Positions 27,665 to 34,757 of a stretch of DNA of 64,000 nucleotides are shown here, piece after piece; the stretch's first letter is position 1; each line of letters starts with the position of its first letter. Under the pieces are notes generated by a model that saw nothing but the letters and a program-made list of their open reading frames with translations, ran no database searches and was not told the origin of the DNA. A program made the translations under genes and the position numbers. Source of the stretch: Mesobacillus subterraneus (GTDB taxonomy: Bacteria > Bacillota > Bacilli > Bacillales > Cytobacillaceae). The stretch lies in the NCBI RefSeq assembly GCF_003937825.1, contig NZ_RSFW01000017.1:62001-126000 (forward strand), read 5' to 3'.

Positions 27665-28855
27665 ATGAACAATTTCAATTACTTTGCTGTCGATATAGGC
27701 AACAGCTGGTATAAAGTTTTGGCCTCTGATCAAGGAGAACTGAGCGAATACCAGATGCCAAACGCTATCGCATTGTACGATGATGAATTTTATGAAAAGC
27801 CCTATGACGAGGAAGATATGGACCTCGAAGAAAATTTGATCGTAGAGGTAAAAAGCCCGGCGGTCACAAATAAAAGAGAGATTTTCTATGCAGGAAAAGC
27901 GGCTGCCAAGCAAAGGAACGTCAGCTTGACTGCAAGCAATAACCAAAAAGCAGACGAGGATCGCACCTATATCCTTCTCTTTGCTGCCGCAGCTTACCAT
28001 GCATCGATTATCAACCCGGATGACATGGAACTTAATTATTGTATAGACCAACTGGCTGTATCTCTCCCAACGACGCAATATAAGGAAAAGAAGGAATTAT
28101 TGAAGCAGCGTCTGATTGGAAGCCATATAGTTACCCTCCATAAAGTAGCTGGAATCCCTGAACCGAAAGAACTGAGTGTAAAGCTAGAGATCAAGGATGT
28201 GATTATCGGCGCTGAAGGGGCTTGTGCTTATCTGGGACTTATCCGCGATGTTGAAACACTTGCAATCAAAGATGACAGCTTGATGAAGGATTCAAAAAAA
28301 GGAATCATCATTGGCGATCTCGGAGGTGATTCCGTCGACTTTGTCGGAATCAAGAACAATAAACCAGTAGCTTCTGTTGAAGGTGATCATTTCGGGATCA
28401 ACTTATTCCTGGATACAATTATAAAAAAAGTAAGCAAGAATGAACTTTACACGTTCGACTCAAGGTCTGAGCTTGAAGAAAAGCTTTTTGCCGGCCAATC
28501 CGAATGGTATGTAGAACCCTTCGCAGGAGTCAAGAAGGATATCAGCAAGTATGTGATTCCCCAATTGAGGATTATGGCGATTAAATACCTCGAGCACTTT
28601 GACCGGGCAAGAAGCAGTTCAAGTGAGATAAAAGGAGCTTCGAGATACATTGCTGTAGGAGGTGCTGCAAAGCTAGCCCAGAAGCAAATCCAGGAAGCCG
28701 CAGTGAGATGGTCAGACAAGGGCCGGCCTATTGACCTGACCTTCCCTGAAAATTTGGAAAAATTGAATGTCTTCGGACTCATGATTTTGGCAAAAATGAA
28801 TCAACTAAAAAAACAACATGAGAATACCGAGGAACTAATCTCTATCGAAGGGTGA
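27665..28855 (+). CDS. ParM/Alp7A-like actin-fold ATPase
   Basis: A 396-residue ASKHA-fold protein resembling plasmid-segregation actins. The three nucleotide-binding motifs are visible: phosphate-1 YFAVDIGNSWYKVLA (residues 6-20), phosphate-2 GIIIGDLGGDSVDFVG (near 217-232) and the adenosine motif RYIAVGGAAKLA (near 341-352). The length fits ParM, AlfA and Alp7A rather than MreB. The ATG at 27665 is preceded by AGGAGGAGGATAAA; open frame continues 10 codons further but without a site. The next gene starts 6 bases after the stop and looks like its adaptor partner. No plasmid replication gene or iteron array is near. Confidence 0.75.
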   Translation: MNNFNYFAVDIGNSWYKVLASDQGELSEYQMPNAIALYDDEFYEKPYDEEDMDLEENLIVEVKSPAVTNKREIFYAGKAAAKQRNVSLTASNNQKADEDRTYILLFAAAAYHASIINPDDMELNYCIDQLAVSLPTTQYKEKKELLKQRLIGSHIVTLHKVAGIPEPKELSVKLEIKDVIIGAEGACAYLGLIRDVETLAIKDDSLMKDSKKGIIIGDLGGDSVDFVGIKNNKPVASVEGDHFGINLFLDTIIKKVSKNELYTFDSRSELEEKLFAGQSEWYVEPFAGVKKDISKYVIPQLRIMAIKYLEHFDRARSSSSEIKGASRYIAVGGAAKLAQKQIQEAAVRWSDKGRPIDLTFPENLEKLNVFGLMILAKMNQLKKQHENTEELISIEG

Positions 28856-28860
28856 TCGGT

Positions 28861-29235
28861 ATGTCAAACACATATACAGATTATGAGAATAAGATCGCGA
28901 TAACCGTCCCTGAACGATATATTGATGTCAAGACCGGCGAGTCATACTCTGTTTCACCCAAAATAGTGGATCAAATTGAATATCATGCCGAAAACAGCAC
29001 ATTGAACCATCTGGTGTTTGCTGCTCTCCATTTTTACTTGAATCCTAGGCCTTCTGTGAATGGCGGTGCGGGTGAAATTCTTCGCCAGCTTGCTGACATT
29101 AAATCAATTCTTGAACATGGGGTATACCAGTTCAAGCCTGCTGCCCAACAAAGAAGTAATAAGGAAGAGACAGATGCAGTAAAATTGCTGAACATAAAGG
29201 ACGTCGAGGACATACTGGAAGCTTTCGGAGGGTAA
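28861..29235 (+). CDS. Small partner of the ParM-like protein
   Basis: A 124-residue protein translated from ATG 28861, with GAAGGGTGA upstream inside the end of the previous gene. Residues 10-65 are a mixed block with ITVPERYIDVKTG and a helix-rich QIEYHAENSTLNHLVFAALHFY-type region (written here only in outline), and the C terminus is a hydrophilic linker followed by an acidic helix DVEDILEAFGG. Plasmid ParR/AlfB/Alp7R adaptors have a DNA-binding N terminus and a short C-terminal actin-capping helix; the same plan is possible here. No DNA-binding fold can be assigned with certainty. Confidence 0.55.
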   Translation: MSNTYTDYENKIAITVPERYIDVKTGESYSVSPKIVDQIEYHAENSTLNHLVFAALHFYLNPRPSVNGGAGEILRQLADIKSILEHGVYQFKPAAQQRSNKEETDAVKLLNIKDVEDILEAFGG

Positions 29236-29249
29236 TCATGAAACAACAA

Positions 29250-29278
29250 AAAGGACGGTACACAAGTACACGTCCTTT
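29250..29278. terminator. Terminator between the ParM-like unit and the next gene
   Basis: AAAGGACG and CGTCCTTT with inner GTAC/GTAC pairing and a one-base bulge; T-rich on both sides, so probably bidirectional. Confidence 0.75.
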
Positions 29279-29295
29279 ACTTTTGGGATTTCAGT

Positions 29296-29952
29296 TCAGG
29301 ATTGAAGAACTTTGGAAACAATTGAAAGAAGAGCCGGGTAGTGGGTGACGAAGAATGCATGATCATCGTCTGTTACGTGTTCACAGTAGTAATCTACAAC
29401 CTGCATTAAGACTTCTTTTTTGTGGGTGATTGGGATGTGGAAGAAATCGATGATTGGAGAATGGGTGGCATCTCCTGCCGGCAGCAGATATCCCAGGGCA
29501 AGATCGCGTTCCTTTGGCTGCTGGTATATTTCATTGTAGATCCCGACAACCTTTTCCTTCATTTGAAATACATCCGTCACAACGAGGACCCTTTCACCGA
29601 CAAGTTCTTCTATAAAATAGATGCCTGGCATTGAATGCTTCCACTGACTGATAATGCGATGAATTCTTGGTCTCCTCCTGATTTTATAGTGTGGGGACTC
29701 GAGATATAACTGCAAAATTGTTTCCTTCGCATTTGGGAGCTGATGAGAAAAAACCGCCCAGGATAAAAAATGGGGTATTAACATCGACGATATGTTCTCA
29801 TCCATTCTGGCTTTCCCTGTGAATTCATCTACCAAATCAAGCAGGTATTCTCCATAATATTCATTGGCAAAGTAAAATAACTCTCCAATTTCATCGAATG
29901 CCGCACCTTTTAATGTTTCCTGAATGGAAACTACTTTTTGTTGGGCAAACAT
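29296..29952 (-). CDS. Hypothetical 218-residue protein
   Basis: A soluble, helical protein starting at ATG 29952 after GAAAGGAGAATAGT. It has an aromatic FYFANEYYGEYLLDLVDEF stretch, a conserved-looking FLSWAVFSHQLP segment, and GYLLPAGDATHSPIIDFF in the second half. The layout resembles Bacillus proteins that carry a SEC-C motif at the C terminus, but no Cys cluster is present here. I cannot assign a function. It stands between the ParM-like unit and glsA as a single-gene unit. Confidence 0.65.
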   Translation of the reverse strand: MFAQQKVVSIQETLKGAAFDEIGELFYFANEYYGEYLLDLVDEFTGKARMDENISSMLIPHFLSWAVFSHQLPNAKETILQLYLESPHYKIRRRPRIHRIISQWKHSMPGIYFIEELVGERVLVVTDVFQMKEKVVGIYNEIYQQPKERDLALGYLLPAGDATHSPIIDFFHIPITHKKEVLMQVVDYYCEHVTDDDHAFFVTHYPALLSIVSKVLQS

Positions 29953-29999
29953 ACTATTCTCCTTTCAAAGTAGGTATATTGCCTCTCTATAGTAACACA

Positions 30000-30038
30000 A
30001 AACCAGATACCACCCCAGGTAATATTTGTCTGGATTTT
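30000..30038 (-). terminator. Probable terminator of glsA
   Basis: CCAGA and TCTGG outer arms with an inner CCTGG/GGTGG region; the minus strand continues TTTTGTGTT. Confidence 0.45.
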
Positions 30039-30056
30039 TACATATAAATTACCGAT

Positions 30057-30983
30057 TTAAAACATGCTCATTTTATATTTTTCTGACATCATTTCCAGCA
30101 GTTTTATCCCGCCAATACTATTTCCCTTCTCATCTAATGCGGGACCGAGAATCCCTATGCCGAACCGGTTGGGAACGGAACCCATGATGCCCCCTGAAAC
30201 ACCGCTCTTCGCAGGAATGCCAACACGGACTGCAAATTCTCCTGACGCATTATACATCCCGCATGTCACCATGAAGGTTTTGCACAGTCTGGCAACATGC
30301 GCGGGAATAATCCTGCGGTTCGTGACGGGTTCTAAACCATCCATCGCAAACACACACCCGATTCTTGCCAGGTCAAGACAATCCATTTCGATCGCACATT
30401 GCTTTGTATAAACCAGGAGCAGCTCCTCGACATCCTCTTCGATCACGCCATGCTGCTTCAGGAAGTAACAAAGTGCCCGATTCAGGTCTGCCGTTTCATA
30501 TTCCGAGTTTGCGACTTCCTCTGAATAGCCGATGGAAGAATTACCGGCAAGGTCCTGTATAAAAGAGAGAATGCGCTTGAACCGTTCATCGGGGTCCTTC
30601 CCTTTGATCATATGAGTGACAGCCAATGCTCCGGCATTGATCATAGGGTTCAGCGGTTTAGAAGGGCTGAACTCCAGCTTGACGATTGAATTGAATGGAT
30701 CTCCTGTAGGTTCATATCCCACTTTATTGAAAACAGCTTCCTCACCATAATCCATCAGAGCAAGGGCCAGAGTCAGGACTTTAGAGACACTTTGCAAGGT
30801 AAGTTTTTGCTGGATATCTCCAGCTGAAACACAAGTCCCGTCATCATGAAAGATTGCGACAGACAATTCCTCCGGATTCGCTTTGGCAAGCGCAGGGATA
30901 TAATCTGCCACCTTCCCATTGCCAGTGACTTTCTTCGCTTCTTTCACTAAATCAATTAATTCGTCTGTAGATTTGCATGGCAT
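30057..30983 (-). CDS. glsA: Glutaminase
   Basis: A 308-residue serine-dependent beta-lactamase-fold glutaminase, converting glutamine to glutamate and ammonia. The catalytic Ser-x-x-Lys is in LQSVSKVL near residue 60, the NPMINAGA substrate loop near 113 and the C-terminal [10 protein letters not shown] loop near 256. The length agrees with Bacillus GlsA/YlaM (309). The frame opens 17 codons earlier, but the ATG at 30983 has GGAGG eight bases upstream and gives the expected N terminus [10 protein letters not shown]. No TnrA box was found upstream. In this neighbourhood it complements amtB and the AGCS symporter. Confidence 0.93.
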   Translation of the reverse strand: MPCKSTDELIDLVKEAKKVTGNGKVADYIPALAKANPEELSVAIFHDDGTCVSAGDIQQKLTLQSVSKVLTLALALMDYGEEAVFNKVGYEPTGDPFNSIVKLEFSPSKPLNPMINAGALAVTHMIKGKDPDERFKRILSFIQDLAGNSSIGYSEEVANSEYETADLNRALCYFLKQHGVIEEDVEELLLVYTKQCAIEMDCLDLARIGCVFAMDGLEPVTNRRIIPAHVARLCKTFMVTCGMYNASGEFAVRVGIPAKSGVSGGIMGSVPNRFGIGILGPALDEKGNSIGGIKLLEMMSEKYKMSMF

Positions 30984-31063
30984 AATAGAATCCTCCATTA
31001 CTAAATGATTCCGATATAGTTTACAATTACCCAATCATCTTCAACTTACCCATATAAAACCAA

Positions 31064-31094
31064 TGAAAAAAGGCAATGAATCAACATTGCCTTT
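31064..31094 (-). terminator. Terminator of the UbiB-like operon
   Basis: AAAGGCAATG and CATTGCCTTT form a perfect 10-bp stem overlapping the stop codon; TTTTTTC follows on the minus strand. Confidence 0.85.
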
Positions 31095-32769
31095 AAAATC
31101 TCCCTGATTTCAAGATGGAATAAATGATCCACAAAAACATCCCAAATGCAATAACGAAACCGATTTCGATTGCCGGGACACTAGTCAGCACCGTATTATT
31201 GCCAAACGTTGCTCCAACAATCAGCCCCAGGACAACAATACTGAAAGCAAGCAGCGTCAAACTGAACGAAACCTGGTTGCTGATCCGATCAAATTTATGA
31301 AGAATCCGGTTAATTTCAGATAGACTGATTTCAAACTTCAAGTCTCCTTTGGCTGCCTGGTCCAACACATCTTCTACCTGATTTGGTATATTCGTGATAG
31401 TATCGGATAAGTCCTCTGCCTTATCCCACATCCTCTTACCCAGCTTCACCGGATCATACCTGTCTCTCATGATCCGTTCGCCATAGGGTTTGGCAAGTTC
31501 AATCATGTCCAAATCCGGATCAATCTCTGAAATGATGCCTTCGATGGTGATCAAAGCTTTCCCCACCATAGTCAGTTCTTTTGGAAGAAGGATCTTGTGC
31601 TCCTGTGCGGCTGCAAACAATTCCCGGACAGTGAAGCCCAGGCTCTGCCCCTTGTTTGACGTATGCCCGATTGCCATTCTAATCCCATCTACATGGTCGT
31701 AAAAATGCTGTTCGTCTATATCGGATGGCACATAGGCCATCCTGAAAATGGATTTGACGATTTTATGGGTATCCTCCTGCATGATTCCGATCAACATGGA
31801 GGCAGCGTCATACCTCATGCTTGCGGAAAGTCTGCCAACTTGTCCAAAATCAATGAAGACCAGTTGTTTTTGTTCAGGGATATAGAGGATGTTTCCTGGG
31901 TGGGGGTCACCGTGGAATAGACCTTCTTTCAGGATTTGGGTAACGAAAGCACGGACTAATAAGTCGGCGATCATCTCTTTCTCTTCTTTCCCTGCAACGA
32001 TGTTATCCAGCTCGTTAAGTTTGATTCCTTCAACCTTTTCTAATGTAAGGATTTGAGAAGTAGAATAGTCATGGTAGACAACTGGCACCTTGATTGAATC
32101 ATCATCCTCAAACTGCTGTTGAACAATGTCCGTATTGCGTGCTTCTTCTGTATAATCCAGTTCCCTTCGAATCGATTCAGACAATTCTTCAACCATATCT
32201 GTAATGTTGTAATATCGTGCCCAATCATAGCGCTGTTCAATTAATCTAGCTATATCTCTCAGTATTTCAAGATCTGTATGGACAATATGTTTAATCCCTG
32301 GACGCTGGATTTTCACCATTACCGATTCTCCGGTCGGCAGCACCGCTTCATGCACCTGGCCAATTGATGCTGCCGCAATACAATCCTCATTGAAAGAGTC
32401 GAATATTTCCTCGACAGGCTTACTGAACTCCTGCTGGATTTTTGCTTTTATTTCCTCGATTGGAACAGGAGGTACCTGGTCTTGGAGCAGTTCCAATTCC
32501 TTGACAATCTCTTCCGGCAGCATGTCAGTCCTGATACTGAGAAGCTGCCCGAGTTTCACGAATGCAGGTCCCAGCTCTTCCAGCATACATCTGATTCTGT
32601 ATCCAGCTTCCTGGGTGTTCCCGTTTTTAACCTCCGCTTTCATCCGGTCTTTTATGGATAGGATATGGAACAGCCCTACCTCTTCCAATACATAGCCAAA
32701 TCCATACTTTACAAATACTGAGGCTATTTCTCTATATCTGTTTAATCGTCTCAAACTCTCAGTCAACAT
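31093..32769 (-). CDS. AarF/ABC1/UbiB-family atypical kinase
   Basis: A 558-residue atypical protein-kinase-like ATPase. The family hallmarks are present: the KxGQ loop AFVKLGQLLSIRTD near residue 70, the alanine-rich nucleotide loop AAASIGQVHEA near 132, the metal site GLFHGDPHPGN near 285 and the IDFGQVG motif near 307. Two hydrophobic C-terminal segments (from about residue 500) anchor it in the membrane, as in UbiB/COQ8. UbiB proteins support isoprenoid-quinone synthesis; Bacillus makes menaquinone, and the exact role is unknown. It is 15 bases after the phasin-like gene, in one operon. Confidence 0.88.
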   Translation of the reverse strand: MLTESLRRLNRYREIASVFVKYGFGYVLEEVGLFHILSIKDRMKAEVKNGNTQEAGYRIRCMLEELGPAFVKLGQLLSIRTDMLPEEIVKELELLQDQVPPVPIEEIKAKIQQEFSKPVEEIFDSFNEDCIAAASIGQVHEAVLPTGESVMVKIQRPGIKHIVHTDLEILRDIARLIEQRYDWARYYNITDMVEELSESIRRELDYTEEARNTDIVQQQFEDDDSIKVPVVYHDYSTSQILTLEKVEGIKLNELDNIVAGKEEKEMIADLLVRAFVTQILKEGLFHGDPHPGNILYIPEQKQLVFIDFGQVGRLSASMRYDAASMLIGIMQEDTHKIVKSIFRMAYVPSDIDEQHFYDHVDGIRMAIGHTSNKGQSLGFTVRELFAAAQEHKILLPKELTMVGKALITIEGIISEIDPDLDMIELAKPYGERIMRDRYDPVKLGKRMWDKAEDLSDTITNIPNQVEDVLDQAAKGDLKFEISLSEINRILHKFDRISNQVSFSLTLLAFSIVVLGLIVGATFGNNTVLTSVPAIEIGFVIAFGMFLWIIYSILKSGRF

Positions 32770-32783
32770 TCCATCACCTGCTG

Positions 32784-33167
32784 TTACTCAACATCTTTTG
32801 AAAATCCAGGGGGGATATTCTCCATCCCTCTTTCAACTTGATCCAATTCTTTATTTAAATTGCTGTTTCGAAGGTTTGCGATTTCTTCCTTTAGCAATGT
32901 CAGTTGTGCCTGCACTGTCTCAAGTTCTTCGCGTGTCACAAAACCATACTCTTTCAGCTGATTTTTCACCATTTTCATAAAGTCTTCATTCCATTCCCCG
33001 CTTTTTTCTTCTCCCTTCCTGAAAAAGTCATCGAAAAGCGTATCAGCCTCTGCCTGAGACATATTGCCTTTTTCGATCAGTTTCATGATGGTTTCTTCCA
33101 GCTTCTCCTTCCCTGTCACTGCTGCACCTAACCCTAGTAAAAAACCACTTTTTAAAAAATCATTCAT
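32784..33167 (-). CDS. Phasin-like coiled-coil protein
   Basis: A 127-residue protein: a short hydrophobic start (FLKSGFLLGLGAAVTG) followed by helices and a C-terminal coiled coil (EELETVQAQLTLLKEEIANL). This is the plan of small phasin-superfamily or PhaI/PhaF-like proteins that bacteria encode next to UbiB kinases. No polyhydroxyalkanoate synthesis gene is nearby, so storage-granule binding is not supported; a membrane-adaptor role for the kinase is the simpler inference. CAGGAGGTTTTTAAT precedes the ATG. Confidence 0.7.
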   Translation of the reverse strand: MNDFLKSGFLLGLGAAVTGKEKLEETIMKLIEKGNMSQAEADTLFDDFFRKGEEKSGEWNEDFMKMVKNQLKEYGFVTREELETVQAQLTLLKEEIANLRNSNLNKELDQVERGMENIPPGFSKDVE

Positions 33168-33324
33168 ATTAAAAACCTCCTGAAACTTTTTTGACTCGTT
33201 TTATTTGGATTCTCATAATTAAACAAAAATGCGCGTCAGTACCAGACTCGGCACAATAAAAAAATATAGATATGAGTCTATTTCCTTATTAATACCCCAA
33301 AACAGGAGTGAATCACCTGTTTCT

Positions 33325-33365
33325 CCAAAAAAAGTGCAGGTTTCTGCTTTAGAAACCGGCACTTT
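33325..33365 (-). terminator. Strong terminator of sleL
   Basis: AAAGTGC-GGTTTC pairs with GAAACC-GGCACTTT in a 14-bp stem; seven T follow on the minus strand. Confidence 0.9.
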
Positions 33366-33388
33366 GGCGGGAAATGCAATAGAATTAA

Positions 33389-34648
33389 TCAAAGTTTTAT
33401 CACATCAATTTTATCTAACAATGCCCAATTTTGAGGTGCAGGCAGGCTCAGCTGCCAATACGTTGCTCCGTATAACTGGTACAGATCCATTAGTCGATAT
33501 TTTTCCAAATAACTGCGTACATCTTCAAACCAGACAATATGTTCTTCCGTTCCCCTCCAATACCTGAACCATGGTGAGCGTGCTGCTGTATCGAACTGGA
33601 TCACAGAACCTGTAGAAATGGCGAGGTTTTGTGCATCCAAGACTGAAAGCGCACGATATTGATTTGTCGAAACGACCTTATCATGACCGTAAAGAGCAAG
33701 ACCAATCTGCAATTTTTCACGCGGGATGAGAGTAAGCGAATACCTAACCACAAGGGCAATCCACCAAAGAGGTGAAACTGGGTCAGGGGGACCGCCAGGA
33801 TAGCCATAGTCAATTGTCATCACAGCGACTATGTCGGCAAGTTCACCAATCGTTTTGTAATCGTATGCTCCAATAATCGGATTTGTCGGAATGTCCTCTG
33901 TCTTCGCATGAACATTCACATGTAAGATAAGGTTGCCTTTCGCAGCCTTCAATTCCCTGAGAAAAGAATTAAAATCTTCCCTGTTAGGCGGCGGGATGAA
34001 TTCCAGATCAATGCTGATCCCGCCATACCCTCTTTGATTAGCCAGGTTCACAAGGCTGGCTACCAGATTTCTGCGGTAAGCAGGATTCCCAAGTACATTT
34101 CCTGCCAGCTCCTTGCTGAAACCCTGTGCTGTAACATTCTGGACCAATAAGAGCGGAACCACATTCAACTCCAAACTTCGTCGGACAATTGCCGTGTCGT
34201 CCACTGTCACATATGCGTAACCTTCATCAGTAAATGAAAAAGCTACGATAGCGATGAAAGTAAGATTGGGTGCGATCGTGTTCAATCGCTCCAGAAATCG
34301 AGGGGAACCAGGGACAATAAAACCAAGTGTGGAAAATTGCGGCTTTAGCGGAGAAGGAATATTGATGTTTTGGCCAATATACAATCTGTTTGGATCAATC
34401 CCCGGATTAGCGATCAATATACTATTTACAGATGTCCTGAACTGCAAGGAAATCTTCCACAAAGTATCTCCGGCTTTTATTTTATAATAGCGCATGATTG
34501 GCTGCTGATCAGGGATATAAAGCGCCAGCCCTGGAATTAAACTGGCTGAAGCAAGTCCATTGGACTCGACAATACTCTCAATTGTTACACCATATGTTCT
34601 TGCGATCGTCCAAAGGTTCTCACCTGTTCTCACTACATGGACAGCCAT
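33389..34648 (-). CDS. sleL: SleL/YaaH cortical-fragment lytic N-acetylglucosaminidase
   Basis: A 419-residue spore protein with two N-terminal LysM modules (VHVVRTGENLWTIARTYG from residue 3 and YYKIKAGDTLWKISLQF near 52) and a GH18 barrel from residue 105. The catalytic region is GGISIDLEFI near residue 210, with Glu as proton donor. SleL hydrolyses muramic-lactam cortex fragments during germination. The length matches B. subtilis YaaH (427). The ATG at 34648 has AAGGTG upstream; an ATG seven codons earlier has a poor site. A sigma-E-type promoter precedes it, in keeping with mother-cell synthesis. Confidence 0.9.
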   Translation of the reverse strand: MAVHVVRTGENLWTIARTYGVTIESIVESNGLASASLIPGLALYIPDQQPIMRYYKIKAGDTLWKISLQFRTSVNSILIANPGIDPNRLYIGQNINIPSPLKPQFSTLGFIVPGSPRFLERLNTIAPNLTFIAIVAFSFTDEGYAYVTVDDTAIVRRSLELNVVPLLLVQNVTAQGFSKELAGNVLGNPAYRRNLVASLVNLANQRGYGGISIDLEFIPPPNREDFNSFLRELKAAKGNLILHVNVHAKTEDIPTNPIIGAYDYKTIGELADIVAVMTIDYGYPGGPPDPVSPLWWIALVVRYSLTLIPREKLQIGLALYGHDKVVSTNQYRALSVLDAQNLAISTGSVIQFDTAARSPWFRYWRGTEEHIVWFEDVRSYLEKYRLMDLYQLYGATYWQLSLPAPQNWALLDKIDVIKL

Positions 34649-34681
34649 CTTATCACACCTTTTTGTCATTTCTTACTACAC

Positions 34682-34711
34682 ATCATATGGAACAGCATCG
34701 CCCAGATATTA
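34682..34711 (-). promoter_or_regulatory. Candidate sigma-E promoter of sleL
   Basis: On the minus strand TAATATC (34705-34711), 15 bases, CATATGAT (34682-34689), matching the sigma-E pattern of an ATA-centred -35 and CATANNNT -10. Confidence 0.65.
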
Positions 34712-34719
34712 CTGCCAAT

Positions 34720-34752
34720 CAAAAATAAGCAGGGCAAATTGCTGCCCTGCTT
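34720..34752 (-). terminator. Terminator of the SUV3-like helicase gene
   Basis: AAGCAGGGCA and TGCCCTGCTT form a perfect 10-bp stem; ATTTTTG follows on the minus strand. Confidence 0.85.
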
Positions 34753-34757
34753 TCGAC

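Noticed and set aside
33229-33567. 112-residue plus-strand frame at the end of sleL
   Set aside because: It runs through the sleL terminator hairpin and the 3' coding end of sleL and has no ribosome-binding site.
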